A stretch of DNA of 64,000 bases from Amphiura filiformis (GCF_039555335.1 NC_092642.1:58321776-58385775), one strand, 5' to 3'; counted from the stretch's first letter, positions 9,691 through 21,011 are shown. Notes: a model not told the origin generated them from the letters alone. Numbers and translations: made by a program.

Positions 9691-11332
9691 CCAGCCAACA
9701 CACTGCGTTAGTCACGACGTTCGCCGACGTTGTACTTGTATACGTTGTAAATTTGTGAACTCGTATTCGACGTTGATTTTCGGACGTGATATGACGTTGT
9801 CATGACGTTGTTTCGACGTCAAGTTGTGGACGTATTATTCAAACGTCCTTTTTAAGTCCGGTCGAACGTTGCCACAACTTACGAATAATACGTCACAACT
9901 TGCCGTCATAACAACGTCAAAATGACGTTATATTGATGGGTCATTCTTGTAAGGTGCCCAATTGCAGTCCCGCCACTTTCAGGAGTCATAACTAAAATAC
10001 GAAAAATTATTTCGAATTTTTATTTTGCAGTTGTTTAGTATTGATGTTCCTTTTATATCTTAAAACATCAAAATATTAAAAGAAGTTCATATTTTCGAGA
10101 AAACTGCTTATACAAGGTGTCACAACCCCCAAAACCCCATGTCCCGATTGGGGTCATCAAAACTTTTGATGCTGATATCTTTTAGTGGATAACTTCAGCA
10201 TCGTAAAAAACACCTGGAATGACAAGTTATTTATTGTATATTGTAGAAAAAGTTAGTGTAACACATCTTTCATAGCCAGGAGTAAAAATAATTTCACCCT
10301 ATATGTCTGAAATTTCCTGTCCATATGTCTGCGTCATCTACCGTCACGAAAATTTAGAATTTAGAAGAATTTTTTAAGGTCATATATTTGACCCAGAGAG
10401 CACAAGTCAATATGCAGTAAATTCATTTAGACGTTTTCCCCTCATGTTGGCGCAATAAATTCATCAAAACTATAACCATTTCTTCACTCATACGGGTAGG
10501 TACCTTTATTAGTCATCATCTCCGAACGCTTATGATACCTAAAATGTTCGCATTATTTATTTTACTTTTGTCAAAATTACAACAGTTGTACGTTTATTTC
10601 TATTCACCTGCTTTATTGACCATGTGTATGTTATAGTTGTACCACTAGGGTCGTAAGTTTACCATCACGTCATATCCGTCACAATTTTGTGACGGATATG
10701 ACGTTCGGAGATGATTTTACTATGAGAGAATCATTTCCGTCACGTGACGGAGATGATACAGCAGAATTTCCATTCATTTACATTATCTCCGTCACTCTAC
10801 AGATAATGCCCTGCTTTGACCTTAAAACTGGTCAAATGGAAATGTAATGATAATGTTGCATAATCTTCGTTATACTCCCTTCCTCTGTAGGTAAAAAACA
10901 AATGTTCAATGTGCGACACATTTTTCGTATCAGTTGAACATCGTTGCAAAGGTGACGGAGATGACGACGGTGACGGAGATGACGTTAGCTGCAGAAAAGG
11001 CAAAAATAATACATGAAGCTGCTAATAAAGATTGAGCCAAATAATTTTGTACTACAGTGGAGACATATCTCTTTCTTAATGTGTAAATAAATTAACAGAA
11101 AAATCATTTTGAAATGTCTATTTTCCAAACCTTCAAATGTGCACCTTACCGAAGAATGACCCATCAACGTCCGAAAATCAACGTTGCAAATCTGGCCCTA
11201 CTGGAATAACGTTGTCACAAGTTCACGAATACGAGTTCACAATTATACGTATTTACAATGTATGAATCTAAGTACAACGTAGATTACTTTTATACGATGT
11301 TGTAATAAACGTGACGTAAAATTGTTGGCTGG
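9691..11332. mobile_element. Nested DNA element, outer CCAGCCAACA family (about 1.64 kb)
   Basis: The left end CCAGCCAACACACTG and the right end (TTGTTGGCTGG, 11332) are inverted. The arms are full of ACGTTG/CAACGT subrepeats. Host sequence AAATTACTAA resumes after the element with a TA-like duplication, compared with the uninterrupted host in copy B near 27550. It was split by a second element at 9934-11166. No intact transposase frame. Confidence 0.75.
9934..11166. mobile_element. Inner element inside the CCAGCCAACA element (about 1.23 kb)
   Basis: Inverted ends TGATGGGTCATTCTT and AAGAATGACCCATCA, extending into GTAAGGTGC, lie inside the arms of the outer element. The interior has repeated GTGACGGAGATGA motifs and a near-perfect palindrome at 10667-10703 (CGTCATATCCGTCAC arms). 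Only short frames are present, so it is non-autonomous or decayed. Confidence 0.7.
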
Positions 11333-13110
11333 TAGAAGATCAGGGGCAGCATCAATTATGCATCAGATAAGTCAGAAAATTCACTTGCTCCTATAATAAT
11401 GTATAATTATCTTTTTTTTTCATTACTTGTTATCAGCTATTATGCTCAGTGATAGAACCATCAATAAAACGCGTGTTCGTTACTTTGTTCAAGGGCACGA
11501 TGCTTAATTAATTTGTTCGTATATCAGGGAACTACCTGTGCATTAATCTACAGCGATCTTCATTAACAAAGTCAGAGAGTGATAACATTCATTTATTGCG
11601 TCAATAATAATGCACTGATTGATATCAGTTTATACATCAGAGAGGGATAACAATCATTTATTGCGTCAGTAATACATGTAATGCACTGATTGATATCAGC
11701 TTAATTATCAATATTATGCACATTTAATAAAGATTGCAGCGCCGTTGAATTCATTAAGGGTACTTTCTCTTTTTGGTTGAAATTTTTGGCGGGAAATAAT
11801 CCCGCCAAAATATTAAAGTAATATTTTTCCACAACTAAATATCATAGTCATGAAATTAATGATGCATCTGGTAGCTTAGATCATAACGTTCATATACTTA
11901 GTTGCAATTATCCCAGATAATTCTTGATTTGTTTTTACAGAGTGTTGAATTGTCGAGGTTTTTGGTAAAAAAAGGTGCACTCGGTGTATTTTAAAACTTG
12001 AGGCATAAGTCTTCTCAAATTAACCCCAAATTATAATGTATTATATACGCGTGTAGCAAACCCCTCTGGGAATAATGGACGTTGTTTGCAGAGCCTAAAT
12101 TTGATTCGATTTTATTTCACAATATTTCTAGGGTGAAAATTTTGACCTGACGTGTTTTTCGGATTTCCCATTTGGATTTTATAAATAAATCAATTTTAAA
12201 TAAATAATGAGTACGCTTACCCTTCTGCAACACTTCCTGATACCATTGGGCATCTGCTGATAGCCAACGTTTTAGCTGAACACAGTCCCTTCCTATCATT
12301 TTTGAACAAAATATGGTTCAAAAGTACGTACACTACGCGTATATACTGGCACAGCGAGGTAATGAAGAGAACTATTTACGGTGGGGTATCTATTGTAAGC
12401 TATTAGGGTATAGTATATCTTCCCGCAAGTGACAATATGTGTCAAGCAGGTGCATACATAAGGGCGGTATATTCAAATGGTATTGTCTGGATCATTGAGT
12501 ATCGATTGCGCACGTATACTCGGATGTGTGTCGTCACTCCCCAGGATTTGACATGAGTTACAAATGACGACGTGAATGACCCAGCGTTTTCATTTTATTA
12601 TTACAAAATGAATCGTCGTTTATCACGAGTCTAAGAGTCATACCAGTTCAGTTCATCAAAATTAATTTGTATTAAATGAGAAACAAACAGACAAGTAGAG
12701 TCATATGTCTTTCTATTGACTGTATTCCTACCAAAAGCTGATTTTCAATACACTTGAAACGTGTTGATATGTATATCTTTGAAAATCACCGAATGTTAAC
12801 CACAGTCACTGTGGCACAGTAGGCATCTTTAGCATTCATAGTGCCTTGGCAGTGGTTCGAACCCTGGTGTAAATTTTAGTATTTTCTATTCTTTTTACTA
12901 ATGCGCTGTGCCGTTTTTTAAACACGCCCCTGAATGACAATGATGGGCAAGTACCCTTAAAGTAGTGGCAGAAAAGGTTATTTTATAGTTATATCGATAA
13001 ATATAAAACGCGACGGCTTTAATTTTTGGAAAAAATAGAAAATGCAATGTGTCGTGATCATTAAACTCATCGATATCAACGGGGCAGGATGCGTAAAATA
13101 ATCATATGCT
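11333..13110. other. Relic copy A: mid flank of the duplicated unit
   Basis: 11335-11630 matches 27555-27820 and 37120-37380 (CATCAATTATGCATCA, ACCATCAATAAAACGCGTGT, CCTGTGCATTAATCTACAGC). The part after 11750 is AT-rich with a TTTTGGCGGG stem-loop at 11784-11810 and a SINE-like segment at 12811-12880. No gene was recognised. Confidence 0.6.
12811..12880 (+). mobile_element. tRNA-derived SINE head
   Basis: TGGCACAGTAGG fits a Pol III A box, and GGTTCGAACCC about 40 bases later fits a B box, the internal promoter arrangement of tRNA-derived SINEs. Cloverleaf pairing is not intact, so it is not called a tRNA gene. The body and tail of the SINE were not delimited. Confidence 0.5.
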
Positions 13111-13116
13111 CTTATA

Positions 13117-14644
13117 CAGTAAGCCAAAAATTTAAGGTACCAGTTGCGTTCAACCCTGTATATCCTAAATAAAGACAAATATGTCAAAATTAAATCAAGC
13201 AGCCAATACCTGGTACTCTTTAGCTCTGATTTAAGACCTTACTTGTTGAAATTGGTTGAGAATTAAGGGATCTGGAATGAGCGTTTTGAGCGTTTCGACA
13301 GTATTTTTTGTGGGACATGAGAGCACATCAGACAAACCGAATTTCATTCTGAATACGAAGAATGTCTTTCTGATATCAAATAATTTTCATTTTTTGACAT
13401 TCACGATATAATACAAATTTTATGACAAATTATTACAATTTTATATTTGTTCACATTTTTGATATATAACAGTCCTTGAAGTAAATTTTATAAATCTAAT
13501 GACATTCTTAAAGTGTATGTAGCTGGGAGGAAAAGCCGACGATCAATTGAAAATTTTGACCTTTCATATTGAAGATATGGATTTTTTTGGTGTTTTGGGA
13601 AAAAATCCATATCTTCAATACGAAAGGTCAAAATGTTCAATTGATCGTCGGCTTTTCATCCCACCTACATACACTTTAAGTATAAATCATCAGATTTATA
13701 AAGTTTACTACTGTTAAACATCAAAAATATCAATTTTTAATCATTTGCCATAAAAATGTGTATTACATTGCGAATTTCAAAAAATCAAAATTATTTGATA
13801 TCAGAAGGACATTCGATATGTCAGATGTGCTCTAATGTCCCACAATAAATACTGTCCAAACGTTCATACCCCACCCCTTAAAGAAACAGTGATCTAAAAC
13901 CTAATAAAGAAACGAAATCAAAAGTTGTACTTTTGTGTTTGTTCTAATCAATGAAAGCAAAGCGCTAGTTTTAAGGTTTGACAGTGACACTATTTTAAAA
14001 TGTTGCGATTTGGTAGTTCACAGCATCTTGCGAATGGTAGTCAGCTTTGGCAAAAATCGCATTGCTCATTTCATAGCGAGTGTGTAGAAGAATTCAAATA
14101 TCACAGATATACTTTTGTAGGTCCTGTGGTTCTTGAGTTATGTTGTAGGAGGGCTGAAACACCTGCAACACTTACATAAACGTACATAACTCATTAACAA
14201 CGATAAATCAAGCAAGGTTTGAAAGTATATGGTTTGTAGAATGAAGTTTTGCAAAACTTCAAAGTGTTATTTTTCAATAATATATTGATTTACATAATGA
14301 AAATCGATATTTTTTGGCTGCTTCGACCAACAGTACCTTGTCTACACTTAACGTGCTAATCAATGGAAACACTGCGCCAGTTCTCTTGTTCACGAACGCT
14401 TTGTGTACAAATCAATAGGGCATGCGATGGAGCAAACTCATGAACTGCAACTTTTAAATTGGCATCGTCCTTGGGTTTTTGGATAGTCATGTCTTTATTT
14501 CTTGAACAAGTTCAACCAATGAGATCTTAAATTCAAGCTAAAAAATGTAGCTATTGGCTGCCGGTTCCAATTATGGCATATCTGTCTTTGTTTCGGATAT
14601 ACAGGGGATGAACATAACTGGTACCTTAATTTCTTGGCTTACTG
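13117..14644. mobile_element. Inverted-repeat element CAGTAAGCC (about 1.53 kb), split by a foldback MITE
   Basis: The left arm starts CAGTAAGCCAAAAATTTAAG and the right arm ends with the complement (GGCTTACTG). The arms match over roughly 150 bases, including GGTACCAGTT and CCTGTATATCC. The flanks include TA, but the target duplication is not clean. A second element (13267-13877) sits just inside the left arm. No transposase frame is seen. Confidence 0.75.
13267..13877. mobile_element. Long-arm foldback MITE, TTAA-flanked
   Basis: Two arms of about 290 bases form a near-perfect palindrome around a short centre near 13580-13600. TTAA lies at both tips (13263-13266, 13878-13881). Internal landmarks are GACAGTATTT, TGTGGGACAT, GAGCACATC, GATATCAAATAATTTT and GATCGTCGGCTTTTCATCCC. 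Remnants of the same family occur at 51568-51905 and 55323-55660. Confidence 0.85.
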
Positions 14645-15730
14645 TGTAGATGCCGCATGGCGTGTAGTTCATCCGAGTACTTAATGGACGTCGTTTGAAT
14701 AACAGCATTATAGATCATGATTATGGGGAAAAGTGTTTAGAGCAGTGTTTTTCTTACATAATGTATATCCGACAGCAGATATAAAGATGTATGTCCTTGA
14801 ATGTGCATCAACAAGAACATATTTAGAGAATCCCTGCTATAACGTCATTTTGTAAATCAACTCAAAACGAGTAATGCCATTATGTATAATAAAGATTGAT
14901 TCATGTATGTAAAGATAGTGAAAGTCTTTGTTCTTTTAGATGTTTGCAGTTCTATTGACGAGTCACGTAATTCATCACGTATTTATTTTTACTCATTATG
15001 TTACGGTAAAATATCCTCTATTCTATAGGAAAGCCTTATTTACATGAACAAATAAAGAATAAAAGAATTCAAATAAAAAAAAAAGTCTTATTTTTTATTA
15101 TTATTTATATAGGCTGCACGGAAAGCCAGGACAAACCCAATAGTGAAAACACTAAATTAAAGGAATGCCCACTACATCAAAAACAACACATACAAAAACA
15201 AAAGGTGCCAATGCAAGAAAAAAAAGGACAAGGACAGGTGGAATGGAGAAATATATAAAAGAAGACCAAACGAAATGAATAAAAAGAGCGTACCGGGCAC
15301 AGTAATATACGATAATATGGACACTTTAGGCGAAAAAAAGAAAGTCTGTCTGAGACACATTTGCTAAAAAAGCTAAGTGCTATTTTTTTTTTTCGGCTTT
15401 GGTGTTATTGAGGTTAAGACAGTTGTCACGCATCGACATTATGATTCGGTTTGAAATAAAATATGCTTGTCAACTGCGTAAAGATGGGATTGCACCTTCT
15501 GACTATGTCACCAATTGGATGAGTGTAGATCGTAAACCACTAATGCTGAAAATAAGATACACCATGTCAGCGCCGCATTTAAGCTTAGCTAAAGGTTAAT
15601 TTCAAAATTGGCGAATAGTATAATTGGCAATGATTGCGTACATGTTTAAAACTGGACTTTGACAAAAGTTGAGGGCGTAATTTTAGTAAAATCTCACAGT
15701 GCCCTCTTATTTCGATTATTGTCTTAAAGG
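14645..15730. other. Relic copy A: distal flank
   Basis: 14750-15060 matches 40640-40980 (CTTACATAATGTATATC, TGTATAATAAAGATTGATTC, TATTTTTACTCATTATG), and 15565-15730 matches 28205-28370 (GCAGCGCCG-TTAAG, ATTGCGTACAT). This defines the far end of the unit. Pyrimidine- and purine-rich frames between 15172 and 15360 are not convincing genes. Confidence 0.65.
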
Positions 15731-15802
15731 GAGTCTCCCGCAAGCATTTCATTATGCCTTATATGTTAGAAAAATAATTATCAAGCACGAATCATCACGT
15801 AG

Positions 15803-16207
15803 ATAATAATAATAAATTTTGGATTTATAAAGCGCCTTTCTCCAGATCTCAGAGGACTCAAAGCGCTGTAATTTCGCTGCAATGGTGAATCATCACAATC
15901 AGATCGCATCAACTAGGTTGCTGCCGAATGGCGCACACCTATGCATTTAGATTGTAACATCCACCAATTATCTGTGCAGCTCCCCAAATTCCATTGGGTG
16001 AAGGAAGTTTTTGATAACCAGACAACTAATCACCGATTTTTACGATACAGGAGGAAACCGGAGATTCCGGAGAAAACTTGCGAGAGCGAGCATGGAATCG
16101 GGATAAACCAAGTGCACATGAGTCCTTGGGCCGCGCCGCGGCTTGAACCCGGGACCTCAGTGGTGCAAAGCGAGGGAATTACCGCTGCGCTAACTCGCCC
16201 TCCACTT
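15803..16207 (-). mobile_element. tRNA-derived SINE (about 400 bp)
   Basis: On the minus strand a tRNA-like head comes first (A box TTAGCGCAGCGG, B box GGTTCAAGCC, near 16205-16130), then a core with TTTTCTCCGGAATCTCCGG and TTTCCTCCTG, then a tail AAAGGCGCTTTATAAAT ending in (ATT)n at about 15803-15815. Head, core and simple-repeat tail in this order are a complete SINE architecture. A similar tail occurs at 35881-35990. It sits at the 3' edge of copy B. Confidence 0.8.
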
Positions 16208-16380
16208 TACCCGTATCAGAAAATGTGTCCATATTAAAAATACAGAGTGCCGAATTCCGATTTGTATTTTGAATTAGCAAACATGGCATCTCTGGAAAAC
16301 AGCCATAGGGCAGCATATCAATTATTATTCCAATTCAAACTGACGAACTCATAACGACATGATAATCATGATAATAGGTA

Positions 16381-18084
16381 TTACGGAATGTACCATTCAA
16401 TCATTCTGGACATTCCTCGCAGCATATTCACTGGACGAATGTTTCGCCGATATCGAAATGGCGCAACCCTATTTACCTCGTGTCGAAAATCGCGCATTCT
16501 TAGATTTCCTACACTTTTAAATTCTTGAAGTGATGGAACCTTCACTAATGTACTATTTGAACTAAATTCTGAGGTGCAAGCTAATAGATCTGATCTTAAA
16601 TACATCAGAAACCATTTGGTATTGTTAAAATATTCTTGAACCCAGAAACGTGGGGCTGTTGCCATGGTAAATTTCTGTTTTGTGTCTTTCTGTGCTGATT
16701 CTAAACATCTTGCATTTGTACCGTCTTTAACGTGTGTTTCATGATCTACAAGAGATTCCGGGAATAGTCCATACCAATTCCAGTATTGCGTAATGATAGT
16801 TGCATATTTGTTGTCTACATTTAGTAGAGGCTCCATTGCCTGCAGTAATGTTCGTGTTCCAACGTAGTCAGCGACGTTAGAAGTAAAAATCCGGTCAAAT
16901 GATTTGGACATGTTTACATGATTTGTTTGTATTTTGTCTGATAACTTTAAGCAATCACAATTGATCAAAGTGATTCTGATTCTATCTAATAAAAAGAACT
17001 GAATAGTTTCATTTATACAGCTAGCAATGTATCGATAAAACGGATCAATTAAATGTTTTGATGTAGATGTCTGGAAATCTTTTGTTTGTAGAACATCCCA
17101 TGCCCCAAAAGGCCACAAATCAGTTGGTATACAATACACAAATGTAAAATCGCTGGGTGTTTGACAATCCCCACGCAATGCTTCGCCAATATGCCATGGA
17201 CTCTTCCCAATTTTTCGACCTGTTAATGTAGGGTTGTCATAAGTTAATGTTCTTCGATCAAAACCTGTGGGAACAAAAACACCATTTTGAATCCAATCAT
17301 CAACAGACTTTTGATAAATCTTTGGTATTTGCTGCTTATATACACGAATACCTTCAGCAGATATGATATCTTCTGTGAACATTTTCTTCCGTTGCTGCCT
17401 CAAATTGATAGATTCCGGGTTCGCTCTTTCACAATTCATATCCATCCAATTCTGCCAAACTTCAAGGAGAATACGTAGATCTGATTCACTGACTCGTACA
17501 ACACCACCAGTGGCAGACTCAAGACTTTCGCTACTTATGCTAGTGAGTACTTTCAAACTAGCTATGATTAGGTTATATTGACTTTCAGTTAGATGAAGAC
17601 TGTACCAAAGTGTTGTTAAAGTCAACGCTATATTATCCATAGATGCGTAAACTGTCATCAGATAAAGGAATAGCACATTTCGAGCTAGTACAAATGGATC
17701 TAGATCATTCAATGTTATATCAAGTTTACCGGTAAATTTATCTGGCAGTGATACTACAGTGTATAAGACATTCCGAATGTTGCCACAACCAACTGATAAA
17801 ATGGAATAATTTTTGAGGAGTGGTTCCATATCACTTGGTTGATCACAGGAACCGTCCCATTCATTTCCATCCAGGTTGAGCATATCAATTGGTAGTGAAT
17901 TCCCAAAATAGTAGGGCATATCTAGTGGTCTGCTGGAACTAATGAAAGTTTGAAACTTTGTGTGGAGTAATTGAGCACCGTTTTTAATATGGGTCTTCTG
18001 TTGTCTGCATACGTCTTTGTGTAATGACCAGTTTTGTTGTTGGCATGTTGTAGAACAGAACCAGGCATCATTACATCCAGAACA
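16381..18084 (-). CDS. MYND/DUF4470 protein, copy B, large coding exon
   Basis: Second coding exon, residues 69-635 of the predicted protein. It starts after a polypyrimidine tract and CAG acceptor (minus-strand ...CTCTTTGTTGCAG) and ends in TAA at 16381. It opens with the distal half of the second MYND finger: C69, C72, C78, C82, H90, C94, with the conserved CQ and NW of that family. A DUF4470-type region follows, with YSILSVGCGNIRNVLYT (about 161-177) and DITLNDLDPFVLARNV (about 190-205). Further on, RITLINCDCLKL (about 438-449) and FDRIFTSNVADYVGTRTL (464-481) resemble motifs III and IV of class-I methyltransferases. MYND fingers usually bind proline-rich protein partners; the enzymatic reading is inference, and no substrate can be named. 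It is about 97.5% identical to copy C. No canonical AATAAA was noticed in the first 60 bases after the stop. Confidence 0.92.
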   Translation of the reverse strand, partial: CSGCNDAWFCSTTCQQQNWSLHKDVCRQQKTHIKNGAQLLHTKFQTFISSSRPLDMPYYFGNSLPIDMLNLDGNEWDGSCDQPSDMEPLLKNYSILSVGCGNIRNVLYTVVSLPDKFTGKLDITLNDLDPFVLARNVLFLYLMTVYASMDNIALTLTTLWYSLHLTESQYNLIIASLKVLTSISSESLESATGGVVRVSESDLRILLEVWQNWMDMNCERANPESINLRQQRKKMFTEDIISAEGIRVYKQQIPKIYQKSVDDWIQNGVFVPTGFDRRTLTYDNPTLTGRKIGKSPWHIGEALRGDCQTPSDFTFVYCIPTDLWPFGAWDVLQTKDFQTSTSKHLIDPFYRYIASCINETIQFFLLDRIRITLINCDCLKLSDKIQTNHVNMSKSFDRIFTSNVADYVGTRTLLQAMEPLLNVDNKYATIITQYWNWYGLFPESLVDHETHVKDGTNARCLESAQKDTKQKFTMATAPRFWVQEYFNNTKWFLMYLRSDLLACTSEFSSNSTLVKVPSLQEFKSVGNLRMRDFRHEVNRVAPFRYRRNIRPVNMLRGMSRMIEWYIP

Positions 18085-19614
18085 CTGCAACAAAGAGATA
18101 ATAAATCATATATGTTATGTTCAAAGATTATACTTGCCAATACATTGTCATTTAATCACTTCAAACACGCGCGCGATCACCTCTACGCAAACACCCAAAC
18201 AGAATTACAAATATTTACAGGCCCACCCCCACACACCTCCAACCCAAACGTCTCCAATAACACACCGCTCACACACACCCCCACACCCTACACGCCCCTA
18301 CATACAGCTTCACACTTATGACGTACGAGAGAGAGGCAAGCACACCTGAGTGTTTTTTTTTTCATTTTACAATATCTAACGCACTATCAAGTCGACCTTT
18401 AACTACATTTTACACCGGAGAATGAGAGCTAATTTTCAATTTTATTCAGTAATTCAATCCCTTGCGTTGACAATATATTCAAGGTCACTGCCTTAATTTT
18501 GTGCGGTCGGTTATAAAATTGATAAATTATGTACCCGAGAGTTTTGATATGGTTATGATTGACTTAATATTTTCCAAAGCTGACATACTCGATTTAAGGA
18601 AAGAATAACCTATCATATATTTCCTCCTTTTTGACTTTTATACTCTCAAATTCTCAACATGCTTCTGAAAAGTGCAGAAATGAGTTTAATGTCTCAAGGT
18701 AGTTATTTCATATGAGTGTCATGCATTTGTTTTTGCTCCGGTTCATTTATTATTTAAATTTTCTTGAGCAATGGGCCTGATCTCGGTTGTAATTTAAAAC
18801 CTGATAAAGCTTATAAGGTACTGAGTACAGCCCGGCCCCGTCAGGGAATGGTGAAAACGTAATCTCCTAGCAGTTCCTCTGGTCAGTATTTGTAACTCTA
18901 TTCCTTATCCAATTGTTGGTCTGCCAGCGAGTAGCATACCTTTAATTGCATTTTGATCATAGAAACCCAATCTTACCGAGTCTACAAATGTAAACATGTT
19001 TCCACATTCAAGCAAACTAGATACGATGCCTTACTTCATATGTCAATAATATGACACACACAAAAACAACTGCTAAATAAATATGATATGATCTAAAGCT
19101 TCATACATTGTATGAGCTGCTGTACACATCGTTTCATATATCGTGTTATAATTCAATCTGATTACGCAAAACTACGCATTTTCTTCCTTAAAATCAATTT
19201 ATGTAAGATTTTGAAGAGTAAAAATATCGATTGGAAGTAAACCAGCTGCAAATCATTTACTGCACTGTACACAATGTCTGCTATTCATCACGGAAATATT
19301 CACATTGTGTTTGTCAAAACTAAAATCTCTCCCACAACATTACTTACCAATATGAATCCCAATCCCAATACACTAGTACCTGACATCTCTGATAGTTGTA
19401 ATTACTGTATCTTTTCTATAGTATTATTGTTATCAACTATTAGTGTAATTGTTCACTCATACGCATTTTCATAATTATCATCATTATCAAAAGGCAGGAA
19501 AGGATACTATATAAGATGGATTTTAAAACGGCAGGAAACAACCATCTTGTTTGGTATACTGTAAAGTCGGTATAGGAACAGATAAGATGTCATAACAGCC
19601 CACTATACACTAAC
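18085..19614 (-). other. Copy B intron 2 (1530 bp)
   Basis: Phase-0 intron between AAAGAG|GTTAGTG (donor, 19614) and TTGTTGCAG|TGTTCT (acceptor, 18085). It falls inside the second MYND finger. It includes a CA-rich stretch (about 18190-18300) and is conserved with the 1510-bp intron of copy C and in part with relic copy A. No additional exon was recognised. Confidence 0.88.
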
Positions 19615-19818
19615 CTCTTTGAGTACTCCAGTTGTCGTACACCCAACGTTACCACATGTTTTTGGTCGCCATACTTCACATTCAGGCTTATGTATGTATT
19701 TATCATCATCATCACATTTCGGGCAGCAATATTTAGCTATATTGCACATCTTACACGGTACGATAGTTTCTGACAAGCTTTTCTCACATCTCCAGCAATG
19801 TCTGTGTGGTACATCCAT
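19615..19818 (-). CDS. MYND/DUF4470 protein, copy B, first coding exon
   Basis: Encodes residues 1-68. The start is secure: an in-frame TAA lies two codons upstream and the ATG context is AGCATGG. It carries one complete MYND finger: C8, C11, C22, C25, C31, C35, H43, C47, with canonical spacing C-x2-C, C-x2-C-x5-C-x3-C-x7-H-x3-C. It also carries the first cysteine pair (C55, C60) of a second finger that is finished by the next exon. Splicing after GAG (E68) in phase 0 joins LKE to CSGC. Tandem MYND fingers with a DUF4470-like region are the defining architecture. D38 and I42 differ from copy C. Confidence 0.9.
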
Positions 19819-19920
19819 GCTTTATACCTCATTTGACAGTGTATATTAAGCAATTCCGCAGGTTAGCACGTGTTATTTCATATTTTCATATATATTTCAT
19901 ATGTATGATAGGCCCGGATC
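19819..19920 (-). other. Copy B 5' UTR part of the coding exon, with upstream ATGs
   Basis: A likely acceptor (CATTTTTACTTCTACATTTAG) precedes GATCC at 19920, and copy C has the matching TTTAG|GATCC. The leader holds several very short uORFs and one out-of-frame ATG 16 bases before the main ATG, whose frame overlaps the coding region. The overlapping upstream ATG is conserved in copy C. The leader boundary is inferred from conservation and splice consensus only. Confidence 0.55.
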
Positions 19921-21011
19921 CTAAATGTAGAAGTAAAAATGAGAGATTATTATTTACAAACATATGGGAATATAAATAGGTATACATGAGATATGAAGAT
20001 TATATGATGCGAATAAGATTACGATCAATATTGTCAGGCAATTTTCATTCACAATTTTTATGCACTATGTGTTTTTCGTGTTTTAGTTCTATTACAGTTA
20101 ACAATAAAAAAAAAATACAACTTAGGGCTTTATCATGTTCACGTCTCTTACAGAGGCCATATACATGATTTAAAGCCATAATGTACGATCTTATAATATG
20201 AAATTGGTTAATTTTTTTCAAACCTGATTTTTTTCCATATTTGTAATGTTTACACATGTCCCAACTTGCACCTAAATGGAATCGGCCAAATGTGTTGTCT
20301 TTGTAGGTCAACAGAGCAATGTTCAACATATTATCATAATTCAAAAATTATGATAATATGTCCTGCGTGTCAAATGTCCAAAATAACCAGCGGGATTTCT
20401 TTCCCATTACCTTGTTATTTCAGCTTTAAATTGACAGCAACTGACAGCAACCCTTCCCATCAGTTATTACTAATATTATTTTAACATTTTGAATAAAGAA
20501 GAACAAAATCAAAATTTGACGGAAATCGTACATTAAGGATTTAATGAGATGTTATTTTCTACATGGAGCATGGTAACAAGAATTCTAAGAATCGTTTTTT
20601 CACACATGAAGTCTAGTAAAATCTTTAACTGCAAATCGACCCCAATATGACAAAATGGCATATATTTTATTTCCTTCACTAACACATTACTTCCTTTTGA
20701 TATTGCTTTATTCGACCTTTTTGATGACCACCACATGGTAAAAGGATGTATAACTTGTAGTCCCATAGCAAAATAACTTTATACAAACGGACAGATAAAC
20801 AACCAGATAGACACATAGACCATGTAGACGATTGCAACACTTGATAAATGACGATATAATACCGACTCGTACATGTCATATCAGTGAAAATTATATAGCA
20901 ATCTAAAAAAGTCTCATAGAATTGCGAACAAACACATGCTGTATAGGTAGGTAAAATCGGACAATAAATTCATATGTTGCATTATATAATGCCGGCAGGG
21001 CTATTAAAATA

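Noticed and set aside
12811..12880. tRNA gene on the plus strand
   Set aside because: A and B boxes present but no consistent cloverleaf stems; called a SINE head.
18017..18349. 110-codon plus-strand frame repeated at 32012-32344
   Set aside because: Shadow of the MYND exon plus a CA-rich intron stretch; duplicated only because the locus is duplicated.
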